Shown piece by piece: positions 29,120-39,433 of a DNA stretch of 64,000 nucleotides. Origin of the DNA: Kalaharituber pfeilii (lineage: Eukaryota; Ascomycota; Pezizomycetes; Pezizales; Pezizaceae); NCBI GenBank assembly GCA_015179045.1, contig WHUZ01000067.1, positions 1-64,000 on the forward strand. The letters run 5' to 3'. Position 1 is the stretch's first letter. The number at the start of each line of letters is the position of its first letter. Made by a program: the position numbers and the translations under genes. The notes under the pieces are model-generated. The model was not told the origin of the DNA. It ran no database searches and was given only the letters and a program-made list of their open reading frames with translations.

Positions 29120-31899
29120 TACGTCGGAACCGCTTCCCTGCTGGCATATAGCTTGCCAGCTCTGGCCCTAGCCCTGGCCTCTTCAAAGAGTCTCTAGTAG
29201 ATACAGTTGCACACTCCCTTCGCTGGTGCCCCATACCACCACACTTCCAGCACGTCCTACTGGCTGCTTTGACTCCCTGTTGTTTCTGACTTTGGTAGGC
29301 CCTCGGCGGCTGGTGTGTGCACTCTCTCTGCTGATGTCCCTTCCTGCCACACTGCCAGCATGTTCTTTCGAAGGCTGCTGCTGGTACTGATACTGGTGTT
29401 GGTACTGGTACTAGTAGAGAGCTTGCATTTACTCCTCCTTTAGCGGGTGCAGACCCTCTCACTGCTAATAGCTTGTAGACTTCTACTTTTCGGAGGTCAT
29501 TTCCAAGCTTCACTCCCTCTTTAACTAGTCTTTCTGCTTCCTGTACACTGGTTACCTCAAACTTAACTGCTGTAGTTCTCATTGTTTGCCATGCGTTTGG
29601 ACCAACTCTCTCCGGCCATCTCGCTCCGAAAATGCCACTAGTAGTTATGTTTTCTGCTGCAAGGGCCTCATGCAGCTGCCTTCTATTAGAGAGCCCCTCT
29701 ACAGGAACTCCCTTCGCGATTAGGGGAACTGTCTCTGATTGCTCAGCCCAAACATTCAGTAGGTCCCCTCCAAATACAGCCTCCAGCTGACACTGTAGTA
29801 TTCTTACTACTTCTGCTTCTTCCATCGCCCAGGGTGCTTCAATGATACGCCATCTCCTCTCATACCTCGAAACCATGGCATTCTCCTTGATACCTACTAC
29901 TCGGAAGAGCCTTCTCTTCTCCCCTCGTTCTAATGCTCGAAGAGCTGTATTTGCTGCTTCTAATTGTTTTTGTTTTGCTTCCTCTGTTGTACCTGCTGAT
30001 ACCTCCTTGTGTAGTGAAATCATCACCCACTTGCGCATCTTAGTAGTGCCAACTACCTGCCAGGAGCTGCCCTCAGCTCTGGTTGTACCTGTTTCTGCAT
30101 GTTCTGCAGCCACTCTGGCCTCCGAAGCCTTTGTAGCAGCTAGTGAGCGGCACGAGCCGAGCCAGCTCGAGCTCAAACGAGCCAAGATCATGCTTGTGTT
30201 TTTCTTGACAGCTCGCTAAAATGCTTAGCCAGTGCAAGGTTTCATAAACTGTAAATACCTAATATAGTAATAATTAGAGACTTGGAGCTCATTCTGACCT
30301 ACCAACAACTTCGAAATGCACAATTTAGCTGATACTAGTGAGAAAGATGAAAATTTAGCTTAGTTTAGTTTAGTTTGTCAATATTATGTATATAATCAAT
30401 CCAGGTTCGAGCTCATGCCACGCCAGCTCGAGCTCACCCTCCAGCTCGGCTCGAGCTAGCTCGTGCCGCTCACTAGTAGCAGCTTCCTGTACCTCCTCTT
30501 CTGCTTTCTTTATCTCTGCAGTTGTGCTACTTTTCTTCTTTATATCATAGACTGCGAGCTCTTTTCTCTTAAGTTCCACATCTGCTTCATCAGCTGCAAT
30601 TTTCGCAGCCTGTACTATGTCCAACCTTTGTTTTTCTCGATCTGCTGCCTCTTGGGCATCCTTTTCTGACTTCTTTCGTTGGGCTTGATCCTTTTCTTCT
30701 AGAGCTTTCGCTTTTGCTAAGGCCTTCTCAGCTGCTCTTCTTGCCTCAACCTCACGGTTCCTCTTCTTGACTTCCTCCTCCTTCCGTTTTGCTGCATCTT
30801 TTTCCTCGATAGAGGCAACTCCTAGCTTGACAACTACACTTGCAAGACTCTCTTCCAACCTTCTGAGCCTTTGATTGATTGCACTTGTTTCTCTTGCCTT
30901 CTGGTTTTCCTTTTCCTTCTTCCACCACTTTTCACACTCCCGTAGTGCCTTAACTTTGTCTTCAGGCTGGTTTTCAGTTCTCAAGAAGTCTTCTACTTCT
31001 CTCCACCCTTTGCCATCAGCTCCTTTTCGATTTTCAATAATGTCACCTAATCGGGCTGCAGCATCGCCAACACCTGATGCGCTTCGTACTGCTCCTGCTC
31101 CCTTACGCTTTTCCCACGCTTCTTTGAGGATCTTGAGGTCATGCAGCAATTGTAGAACTTGGATTGCATCTGCTCCTTCCAGCTCCCCAGGTTCCTCTAC
31201 TTCTACTTCCTCTGGTTTTTCTACTTCCTTTGCTTTCTCCACTTTGCTGCTGTCCTTCAATTCAAGAGTCTCTCTCACTAGTTGATCTCCAGCCAACTCA
31301 CCATCGCGCTTCCGTTTCCTGGTACCATCTGCTGTGATGTGGGTCTCAAAGTCTACCTCCATCTGCTCACTGCTTTCAGTTTCCTGCTGGTCGAGACCGC
31401 CCTTTCTGTAGTGAGGGGTTTGAATTGTTTGGGTCACTCTACCACCTACGTAGATGACATCCTCAATGTCATCTTCTCTGATAACTCTCCTCACCTTATT
31501 TCCTTGTTCAGCCTCTCCCTCCTGTATCGCAATTCCCTCCCTGATAATATGTGCCCATTCAACCCATGCTGCTTCACTCGCTGTATGTGCTATAAACTGT
31601 TGGCCAACCTCTGCTTGGCTCCATACTTCATGCACTCCCACTGCCCCCTTTGCAGTCAAAAGGGCTGTTGCATTTCTTACAGCCTGCTGGAGGGCGTCCT
31701 CCACCTTTGCAGTCTGGTATCCTGTGAATTGGCACCACTCTGTGGCCCCTTCCACATCGAATTGCCTGCCTCCAGTGATCACTGTAAACCTCTTTTCCCA
31801 CTCCTTTACTGGGCGAAACAGCCCCACATTCCCTTCGCTTTCCATTCTAGATATCAATCTGCCTGCCTCTTTCTTTCCTTTTCCTTTATCTTGCCCCAT
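29109..31899 (-). pseudogene. LINE-B ORF1 (gag-like, two CCHC zinc knuckles), split by a MITE
   Basis: Upstream part 31899-30484: MGQDKGKGKK..., a charged region with RKRKRDGEL, then a long Ala/Lys/Glu coiled coil (EEVKKRNREVEARRAAEKAL...). Downstream part 30132-29109: more coiled coil, an RRM-like region (RRLFRVVGIKENAMVSRYER; AVKFEVTSVQEAERLVKEGV), then CWQCGRKGHQQREC and CWKCGGMGHQRREC, and stop at 29109. The MITE plus one TSD is 343 nt; subtracting it puts both parts in one frame of 816 codons including the stop, which supports both the MITE limits and the ORF. The protein would coat LINE RNA. Only the MITE is visibly inactivating. Confidence 0.9.
30141..30475 (+). mobile_element. hAT-type MITE, copy 4 (335 bp), in LINE-B ORF1
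   Basis: TIRs TAGTGAGCGGCACGAGC and inverse; exact TSD GTAGCAGC at 30133-30140 and 30476-30483. The frame test on ORF1 (see LINE-B ORF1) confirms the duplication length. Confidence 0.95.
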
Positions 31900-32287
31900 A
31901 ATTCTTCTGCTGCCAAACTCCTGTAGACGATGTTGGCCTCTGGTCGTTAAGGCAGCGTGATGTTTGGTGCTTGCAAGCGTCCCGTTAGTGCGGCTCTCGG
32001 TTGCAAACGGCGCGTTGTATTTCTTTGTTGCAGTGTCTCCTGTGCTGCTTTAATATACTTGGCGTAAAGAAGGAGTAGAACAATGGATTTTGATCACTTC
32101 CACTGCTCTCCCACCTCTGCCAAACGCTGTGGCTCAATCCCGTAGAAAAGGCCGAAATACTTGCTCGGGCGGTCCCGAGCTTCACGTTGATGTAATTTTC
32201 GATGCGGGGCACCCCTCAGTTGCGGCGTCGCGACCATGACAGAGGTATTGCAAAACAGCAAACTACTTGACAACAAAATGACTGGAT
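31900..32287 (-). other. Probable LINE-B 5' leader and flank
   Basis: About 390 bp upstream of ORF1 without coding structure. It could hold an internal promoter, but I see no defined element. AAAATGACTGGAT at 32275-32287 is the TSD of the next retroposon. Confidence 0.4.
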
Positions 32288-32525
32288 TTTTTTTTTTTTT
32301 TTTTTATTTCATTGATCGTATGCCGCCCTATGGGCTATGACGATGTTTAGGTACAAAATTCAGAACAAAAGAAATCCTTAACTACATGTGTTTCCCGAGG
32401 TATTCAGAGTGTTTCGGGTGGGGTGGGGAGATGCCTCGAGCCTATTTCTTCCCTCTGTCCTGCTCGTACGTCTCCGCGCGCAACCATCTTCCTCCAAGCC
32501 TGATCTTCCCAACCTCCCTTTGTGT
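32288..32525 (-). mobile_element. Half-LINE 3' end with a covarying hairpin
   Basis: TSD AAAATGACTGGAT (32275-32287 and 32526-32538). Reversed: VGKIRLGGRWLRAETYEQDR then GKK and stop region, 3' UTR with GGGAAACACATGTAGTTAAG, ATCGTCATAGCCC...GGGCGGCATACGAT and ~20 A. The outer stem is ATCGT/ACGAT where other copies have ATCGC/GCGAT: both sides changed. Confidence 0.92.
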
Positions 32526-32754
32526 AAAATGACTGGATGACAGGTAAGCAGGTAGCCTTTCATCTCTTTTCATGGCTAATAGGAATGAATAATAGAAATT
32601 ACTGTCCAAAGCGAAGAAGGGATTCGGCAGGTAAGTGTACTTGAGTCCATTCGCTCACACATCGCGCACTGCGGATTGCTAACTTCTCGTGGATGGCAGG
32701 TTAATAGCTCGATGCTCACCAGCACGGCAGCACATGAGTACCATAGCACCGCGG

Positions 32755-33560
32755 TGGCAAGGTGAGTCCTAGCATCATACCTATCATGCCTGTGGTAATT
32801 CTAACTTCTTGAATACGACAGCATTCTCGTGCTGTAGCAGGATTCACGCAGTATGGCAGCATTCAGGCAGCATGGTAGCAAGGTGAGTTGTGGTATCATG
32901 CTCATCGTGTCGTGACAAGGCTAACCTCTCGCATGTGGCAGCATCCGCTCAGCATGGCATACGCATTCGACGCAGTACAGCAGCATTCGCACAGCATGGC
33001 AGTATACACGCAACATGACGGCAAGGTGAGTTGTGGTATCATGCTCATCGCGGCGTGGCAAGGCTAACCTCTCGCGTGTGGTACAATACATCCCCGCACG
33101 GCAACATTCACGCAGTATGGCAGCAACGTATTATCCTTATCGCGTCGCGGCAAGGCTAGCCTCTCACGTGTGGCAGCATTCACACAGCATGGCAGCAAGG
33201 TGAGTTGCGGTATCATGTTCATTGCGTTGTGGCAAGGCTAAGCTCTCGCATGTGGCAGAATACATCCTACATGGCAGCATGCGCGCAGCAGGGCAGTATA
33301 CATGCAGCACGGCAGCATTCACGCAGCATGGCAGCATTTACACAACATGGCACCAAGGTGAGTTCTAGTATCATGCTCATCGTGTCGTGGCAAGGCTAAC
33401 CTCTCGTTTGTGGCAGAATACAGAATACATCCCACAGAAGCATCTGCTCAGCATCACATACGCATTCAACGTTGTATAGCAGCATTCGCGCAGCATGGCA
33501 GCATGTGCGCAGCATGACAGTATCTGTTCAGTATGGCAGCATTCGATGCAGAATGGTGCC
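32755..33560. repeat. Composite satellite: ~58-bp module alternating with 18-bp CAGCATGGCAGCATTC units
   Basis: A module AAGGTGAGTTGTGGTATCAT, then GCTCATCG(T/C)G(T/G)CGTGGCAAGG and CTAACCTCTCGC(A/G)TGTGGCAG recurs at about 32757, 32880, 33025, 33130 (partial), 33197 and 33354. Between modules lie variable numbers of short GCAGCATTCACGCAGCATG units. No stable ORF. The function is unknown. Confidence 0.8.
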
Positions 33561-33699
33561 ATTTGCGTGGCATTGCACATAGGCGTAGCCTAGCAGACCC
33601 TTTGATGTAGATCTATTGATATTGGCATGTATATAGAATGAATATATTCCCTAAACGATTAATTAAATTGGGTCAGCACCTAGAAAGGCGCAGAGCCCC

Positions 33700-33970
33700 A
33701 ACCATATAGTCTTGCAATTGCATCCTGACAGTATAGTAATACAATTGCGCCCTGACAGTACAGTAATGCAATTGCATCCTGATTGAACATCATTGCAATT
33801 GCGTCCTGGCGGTATAGAGGTGAAATTGTGTTGTCCTGACAGTATAGTAACACAATTGCACCCTGACAGCACAGTAATGCAATTGCGTCCTGATTTTACA
33901 TCATTGCAATTGCGTCCTGGCAGTATAGTGGTGCTGTTGCGCCCTGACAATACTAGTTCTCATGTGCGTC
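33700..33970. repeat. 27-bp satellite organised as 4-unit higher-order repeats
   Basis: Units run from CCTG to the next CCTG. The order is CCTGACAGTATAGTAA type, CCTGACAG(T/C)ACAGTAATG type, CCTGATT(G/T)(A/T)ACATCATTG type and CCTGGC(G/A)GTATAG(A/T)GGTG type, and this order is then repeated. Each unit ends in a CAATTG(C)-like core. At least two four-unit cycles, the second about 108 bp, then a decayed continuation to ~34060. The coding appearance on both strands comes from the 27-bp period. Confidence 0.82.
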
Positions 33971-33989
33971 TGAACACATAACATCAGTA

Positions 33990-34303
33990 GTTGTGTCCTG
34001 GCATTGACCTCATGGCACTAACGTCAGGACGCGCATCACGCAAAAAAGACAAGATGGTCCTGGGACGTGCCTATATGGCTTCCTGACGCACTTTTTTCTT
34101 TCCTGATGTATTACCAGTTCCTTCCATCAGTACTTCCTCCAAAAGACAAAAACTAATAATAGAACACAAGGTAGAAGCAGAGCACGAGGCACAGACAGAG
34201 CACGAAGCAGAAACAACGGCAGAAGCAGGAACAGGTTCAGGGTAGATGGCACCAGGTAGCATCCTGGCACTCTCCAGACGGCCATCATGTGCTGAAGAGG
34301 GTA
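33990..34303. other. Spacer and 3' side of the gag remnant
   Basis: Diverged CCTGACG and CAGGACG repeats to ~34100, then purine-rich GCAGAGCACGA repeats at 34170-34240. No pol sequence follows the gag stop at 34304. Confidence 0.45.
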
Positions 34304-35330
34304 CTAGTTTTTTGGCTCAGGGGTGGCGTAGAGGGGGGTAGCGTTGGCGGGAGGACCAGGGATGGTGGGTTCAGTGTTGGCGGTTCTAATCATTTGAGTC
34401 TTTCCTCGAAGAGGGCAATTGGTGGCCCAATGCCCCGGTTGTCCGCAGTACATGCACAAATTATTTTCCCATCGCCTCTTTTTTTCTTCGTCTGAGAGGG
34501 GTCCTCGCTTCCAGCTGATTTGGGTTTGAGTTGCCGAGAGGTCCATTGGGACAGTTCCTCCGGGGGCCTGTGAAGGGTGAAGGGCAGTGGGTTTGGTGAT
34601 AGAGGCGGGGGTGGAGGCGTGTAGGGCTCTGTCCTTGTTATCGATACCTATACACAGCCTGACGAAAGCGTCGAAGTCGGTCGGCTCGTTGAAAACGCCG
34701 ATGAGGTGGTTCTTTTCTGGAACTGGAGCCCATTTCGGAAAAAGTCGATTTGTGTTTGATCATCGTATCCAAGAGTCGCGGCCAGGGGGGCGAATTTCGC
34801 ATGGTAAGTGAAACAATTGTCGTTGCTTTGCTTAAGGGCTTTTAGTTTTCTTTCGGCGGTCATTCTGGCGGTAGGATCATCGAAGGCGGCTCTCAAAGCG
34901 GCGACAAAGGCAGCATAGTCTGTAAAGGTGACTTGTCCTGTACTTTCGTTGAAGTGGGGTTGGAACTATTGCCTGGCGTTTCCGGACAAGTAGGAGGCGG
35001 CATAGGAGAGTTTCTTGGTGTCACTGTCATAGCGGGATGGGTCGGCGTTGAAGACGAGGTGTAACTGAGTGACAAACTCCTTAAACCTCTCCCTGGTTCT
35101 ATCGAATGGGGTTGGGTCTGCAACTTTCGGGGCCTTGGAACTTTCCGTTACTTGGGTAGTACTTCCCGGAGTTACTGTTTGTGCTGAGATGGCATTGAGT
35201 CGTTGCTGGACGCCGTAATGGAAGTCTCGGTAATAGTACTTCCACAAGGTTTCGGCTACCTTAGTGGTGCCGTGCTCAGGTATATTGAAGTTTGCTGCAA
35301 CTCCTTGGATTGCTGAGATCATTCCACTAC
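34304..35330 (-). pseudogene. Ty3/gypsy-type gag, copy 1 (broken)
   Basis: Minus-strand frame: NFNIPEHGTTKVAETLWKYY, then the capsid segment FDRTRERFKEFVTQLHLVFN, YAASYLSGNARQ, a TAG where the second copy has TGG (34966), FQPHF, LRAAFDDPTARMTAERKLKA and YHAKFAPLAATLGYDDQT. A frameshift near 34725 leads to a zinc knuckle CMYCGQPGHWATNC and stop at 34304. This is the retrotransposon Gag fold plus CCHC. No protease, RT or integrase is next to it. Confidence 0.85.
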
Positions 35331-35409
35331 CGTGAGCTGAGCAGATGTAGGTTACAAACTCTCCAGGAGTGCCAACGGGAATAGTCGGGGAGTCGTCAGG
35401 GACTAGGGG

Positions 35410-35650
35410 GTGGTAGTGAGGGTAGCGTACAGGGTTCTTCAGGCATTCTTGATTTGTGTTTCTGTGTCGGGGGGGTTACCGGTTGAGTTGCTGGCGATTC
35501 CTGGGGTTCCAGACATAGCGGCGACCGATTGGTGCAACGTAACAAAGTGTAAAGAATGGGTCAGGGCCGGGGTCGAGATACAGGGTAGGCAGCGGGTGCC
35601 AGGGAGGCAGCGGAGTTCACGGCGGGTAGAGACAGTCGGCGCTATATGAT
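35410..35650 (-). repeat. Leader of gypsy copy 1; inverted match to 36223-36513
   Basis: Shares TAGCGGCGACCGATTGG, GCAAC(G/A)(T/A)A(A/C)CAAAGTGTAA and the end CGGCGCTATATGAT with the reverse complement of 36223-36513. Both copies sit upstream of their own gag in the same relative orientation, so the two gypsy remnants are head to head. Confidence 0.7.
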
Positions 35651-36073
35651 GTAGATGTATGCAGAATTACGTACAGCCTGAGTGTGGATACAAGTTGTTA
35701 CGTGGGGAGCAGAGAGGGAGGTGGGGATGAGCCTCCTTTATGGAGAGCCCAGGAACTTGGCAGAAGAACATTCTAGATACGAGAATCAAACGAGTCTAGA
35801 AACTTGGCAGAAGAACAAACTAGCGCAGGAGAAACTTCGAGCTAATGCAGGAGAACATTCTGGACGAATCATGAATGCAAGAGAATATGCAGGAACATAC
35901 AGGCAGCGACTGGGATGCAAGCGGCTGCTGTGCGTAAGGACTCAGGGCTGGCGGCGAGGGTCGGAGCTTTCAGGCACTGCCGCTACGCGGCGGCTCGGCA
36001 GGAGTTCGGGCTGTGGCAGGGTCTTGGGGCCTCGGGCGTCACGTGCAGGAGGAGTATTTCGGCCGTGGTGGAG
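35651..36073. other. Unassigned sequence between the two gypsy leaders
   Basis: Contains two close repeats of AGGAACTTGGCAGAAGAACA / AGAAACTTGGCAGAAGAACA (about 35750 and 35798) and GAGAATATGCAGGAACATAC. No coding call. Confidence 0.45.
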
Positions 36074-36207
36074 GTTGGTTCGTTACACTGGTCTATGCCT
36101 GAGATGTCCATAAGGTCCCTCTGTTTGAATAGGTCCCTTACAAGCCGAAAGATGTCCCACGGTGATGTTACTCGGTTTTCCTCCATATACTCCTCCCAAA
36201 ATGCCAC
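36074..36207 (-). pseudogene. Fragment of a LINE ORF2 linker (endonuclease-RT)
   Basis: Minus-strand codons FWEEYMEENRVTSPWDIFRL and VRDLFKQRDLMDISGIDQ resemble LINE-B CWEQFTEEHSSKDPWDVIRV in spacing and the W-E-x2-x-E-E...PWD pattern. Too short to classify further. Confidence 0.45.
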
Positions 36208-36222
36208 ATCTACCTCTCGATA

Positions 36223-36513
36223 TCATATAGCCCCAACTGCCTCTGCCTCTACCTCTGCCTCTACTGTAAAATCACCTTGGCGTCCCCCGCCCACTCTGTA
36301 CCGAGATCTTATACCTTGATCTAACTCGGACCTATTCATTACACTTTGTTGCATTACCCAATCGGTCGCAGCTATCGGAGACTCCGCCAGCATTAGCACC
36401 AGTACTAGTACTAATGCAACTAAAGCACGGAAAACAGCCTGGAGGACTCTGTGCGCCACCCTTGCCTCAACACCTCTTACCCCTGCCAGAAAACCTACCA
36501 TCCCAGCCAGCAC
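36223..36513 (+). repeat. Leader of gypsy copy 2; inverted match to 35410-35650
   Basis: Reverse complement similarity described for 35410-35650; extends over VEARVAHRVLQAVF-like versus VVRVAYRVLQAFL-like reading on the opposite strands, which shows homology but not necessarily coding. Confidence 0.65.
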
Positions 36514-36565
36514 CCTAAAGATTTTGGTACCTTTATCTTTGCTGCTAGCGTTCGCACTTGGTGTG

Positions 36566-37010
36566 AGTTGTAAGTCAGTTTTTCTGAGTGAGTTGGGTTT
36601 TGGGTTGGTTTGTCATACTATAAAATATACCTAACTCCGCTACTGAGTGAGTCGGTATGAGTTGTATGTATGGCATGACTAAGCCAGTCTGATCATATAC
36701 AACTACTACTCGGCAGTAAGCCAGTATGAGCCGAGTAGTTTTCGTACCCACATGAGTCGAGTTGGTGCCGAGTTTTGTAGCATACATACATTATTTGATG
36801 TACAATGCCAATAAATGCATTTTCCATCTGAGTGAGTCGGGTTGAGTTAGTAAGTAATGACTTTGGGCTAGTTTGTTACGCTATCATGCTGTACCCGACT
36901 CGGTAGCTAAGTAAGCTGGGTCGGGCTATATAGGCAGCATGACTGAGTCAGTGTGATAATGTACAACTAGTACTCAGTTCTTGAGTGAGTTTATAATAGG
37001 GTCAGAGAAT
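36566..37010. repeat. ~250-bp diverged tandem duplication
   Basis: TTGGGTTGGTTTGTCATACTAT...CATGACTAAGCCAGTCTGAT...TACAACTACTACTCGG is matched by TTGGGCTAGTTTGTTACGCTAT...CATGACTGAGTCAGTGTGAT...TACAACTAGTACTCAG. GAGTGAGTCGG motifs recur throughout. It may be LTR-derived; no ends defined. Confidence 0.6.
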
Positions 37011-37079
37011 TTTTGTTAAAGGCTTATACTAACTCAGCTCACACCGATGTGAATACTATTCACTACCTATAGCAGTGGA

Positions 37080-38215
37080 ATAATTTCGGCTTTATAAGAA
37101 ACCCAGGCCAGCTTTAACATTCTCGATCATGGTACAACCAAAACTGCGGAAGTCCTATGGGATTACTATTACCAGGGTTTCCATTACTGCTTACAGTAGA
37201 AGCTTACTGCGATATCCTTCCAAACAGTTACATAGAACAGTACTCAAATTCAGAAACGGTCTCGAGCCCCTAAGGTCACCAACCCAGCTCTATTCGATGG
37301 AACTAAGGAAAAATTCAAGGACTTTGTTACTCAACTACACCTTGTTTTTAACGCTGATCCTACCCGATATAACACAGACACTAAGAGACTCACATACGCC
37401 GCATCTTACCTAGTCGGAAATATCAGACAGTGGTTCCAGCCACACTTCAATGATATAATGGGACTTGTCACCTTCACTGACTACACAGCCTTTACCACCA
37501 CCCTCAGGGCTGGCCTTTATCACCACCCTCAGGGCTGCCTTCGACGACCCAGATGCCCGGGCCATAGTGAGCGGCACGAGCCGAGCCAGCTCGAGCCAGC
37601 TCGAGCTCAAACGAGCCAAGATCATGCTTGTGTTTTTCTTGACAGCTCGCTAAAATGCTTAGCCAGTGCAAGGTTTCATAAACTGTAAATACCTAATATA
37701 GTAATAATTAGAGACTTGGAGCTCATTCTGACCTACCAACAACTTCGAAATGCACAATTTAGCTGATAGTAGTGAGAAAGATGAAAATTTAGCTTAGTTT
37801 AGTTTAGTTTGTCAATATTATGTATATAATCAATCCAGGTTCGAGCTCATGCCACGCCAGCTCGAGCTCACCCTCCAGCTCGACTCGAGCTAGCTCGTGC
37901 CGCTCACTAGCCGGACCACTACCGAAAGAAAGCTTAAGGCCCTGAAGCAGGGTAGTGACAACTGTTCCATGTACTATACTAAGTTTACTCTCCTGACTGC
38001 AACACTCGGATACAACGACCAAACCAAGATCAACTTCTTCTAGAACAGGCTTCAGTTTCAGGTAAAAAACTACCTTAGTAGTGTCCTCAACAAGCCTACC
38101 AACTTCGATGCCTTCATCAAACTCTATATAGGTATCGACAACAAAGACTGAGCCTTGCATGCCTCCACTTCAGCCTCTACTACCAAACTCACTACTATCT
38201 ATACTCTACAAATAC
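37080..38215 (+). pseudogene. Ty3/gypsy-type gag, copy 2, split by a MITE
   Basis: Plus-strand frames: LDHGTTKTAEVLWDYYYQGF; ALFDGTKEKFKDFVTQLHLV; DTKRLTYAASYLVGNIRQWF; then a small internal duplication of the ACCCTCAGGGCTG segment and AAFDDPDARA. After the MITE (37565-37909) come ERKLKALKQGSDNCSMYYTK, LTATLGYNDQTKINFF, stop, and NKPTNFDAFIKLYIGIDNKD. It lacks the zinc knuckle and any pol; it ends at the AT-rich block. Confidence 0.82.
37565..37909 (+). mobile_element. hAT-type MITE, copy 5 (345 bp), in gypsy gag
   Basis: TIRs TAGTGAGCGGCACGAGC and inverse. Flanks CCGGGCCA (37557-37564) and CCGGACCA (37911-37918) form an eroded 8-bp TSD with one substitution and a 1-bp offset. A GAGCCAGCTC duplication near the left end makes it slightly longer than copy 4. 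Confidence 0.88.
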
Positions 38216-38800
38216 TCTTTTTAATTATCTTTTTTTATAAGACTTATCTTTAATTATATATAGATTAGTTAACTAAAAGTTATATTACTTAATATTTTTC
38301 AGATTTAGCCTAATTTCTAAATATCTTTCAATAAAGTTTAATTAAATTTATTAAACAAAAGATTTCATATAAATAGTAGCTCAATTTACTAGAATTAAAG
38401 AGGTAAAAACTTAAAATTTAATTCTATTAAATATAAAACTTTATATCTACTTTATATTTCTTATCTTTTTAAGTAAATCTTCTTTCTTATACTAAAAGTT
38501 ATACTCAACTAAGTGCCCTGCCATGGCGAACAGCTACAAGCGGGGTCACGTGAAATAAAAAAAAAAAAAAAATACTCAACTAAGTATATACACTTTACTA
38601 ATATACTCTATTATATCTCTTACTATAATATCTTTCTGCTCTATAGTTCTTGAATATACTATAGAGTATATATAGTTGGTAGCTTATATACTAGTACGTC
38701 TGTAATGAAAATACATGTAAGTAAGTAGTAATAAAACTATTAAAACAATTACTAGTATAGTATGTTATTATTTTATTTATTTGAGGCTAAAGAAAGAGAG
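38216..38800. other. AT-rich block
   Basis: Roughly 580 bp with very low GC (TTATTAAACAAAAGATTTCAT and similar), sharply different from both flanks. It contains one tail insertion (38515-38571). It could be decayed retroelement 3' sequence or a mutated (RIP-like) stretch; single-copy data here cannot decide. Confidence 0.6.
38515..38571 (+). mobile_element. Tail-only retroposon (hairpin B)
   Basis: TSD ATACTCAACTAAGT (38501-38514 and 38572-38585). Content: CCCTGCCATGGCGAACAGC, TACAAGCGGGGTCACGTGAA and ~17 A. 57 bp in total. Confidence 0.93.
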
Positions 38801-38905
38801 ATAATTAATCACTCCCTACTACGAGGTATTTGTCTAGTGTAAAACATAAATGCATGGGTATTGCAAGCCTCATCCGTGCAGAGCAAGCCTCTACCAACTA
38901 CATCA

Positions 38906-38947
38906 GCGCGCAAAAAATGGCGCGCAAAAAATGGCGCGCAAAAAATC
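38906..38947. repeat. 14-bp tandem repeat, 3 units
   Basis: GCGCGCAAAAAATG three times (last base differs). Not divisible by three; no coding role evident. Confidence 0.85.
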
Positions 38948-39433
38948 TTTCTGCCTTTACTCCCTACGCGTTGCTGTACTACTGGCGGATCAAGTGAAAG
39001 CACTCTCAGACAAAGCGGAGGCTACCGGTATCTTTGGGCACTTCCATGGCCAGCTCGGACACAAGCTGAGGCCCAGGCTCAGTCCAGGCGATCAAAAGTG
39101 GGGAAAACGGCCAGTGTACGTACAGGCAGAAAGTGCCTGTCCCGAGAGGTTTCGTGTACCCAGTGTCGTACGATAATCTGGTGCGGTCATTTTTCACAGC
39201 TGTGCAACCTCCGATGGTCACACGCTGGAATTGTGGGCCTGTTGACGCTTGGGGCATTGGTAAATGGAACCGCAAACACTATTATGAGGACATCTTCATG
39301 AAAGCGGTGCAGATAGCCAGCTCTTTGCTGTTTGGTTATTTCCATGCCATGCTGCTGGAATTCTCTGAGACTGTACTTACACAACTATCTTTGTCCACCA
39401 GTCAATTCCATCACCAGCCTCGCTGTAGCAACT

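Larger units (their letters stand above)
19864..32250 (-). mobile_element. LINE-B, near full length, interrupted by a copia element and a MITE
   Basis: Reading right to left: a probable leader (about 32250 to 31900), ORF1 (31899-29109), ORF2 (29119-20024, overlapping ORF1 by 11 nt), ~130 nt of 3' UTR, the hairpin CCCTGC...GCGGGG with inner stem GGCT/AGCC, TTACGTGAATATA and ~25 A at 19864-19888. Domain order (zinc-knuckle ORF1; endonuclease, RT, RNase H, zinc tail) matches Tad-like fungal LINEs. The 5' boundary is uncertain because no TSD was found. Confidence 0.85.

Noticed and set aside
33700..33970. CRISPR-like regular repeats
   Set aside because: Units are contiguous without unique spacers and the genome is eukaryotic; the same applies to 8508-9236 and 1179-1325.
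33663..33981. Long open frames on both strands rich in GRNCITVLSG and PDSTVMQLRP repeats
   Set aside because: They follow from the 27-bp satellite, whose period is a multiple of three and lacks stops; no start context or domain.
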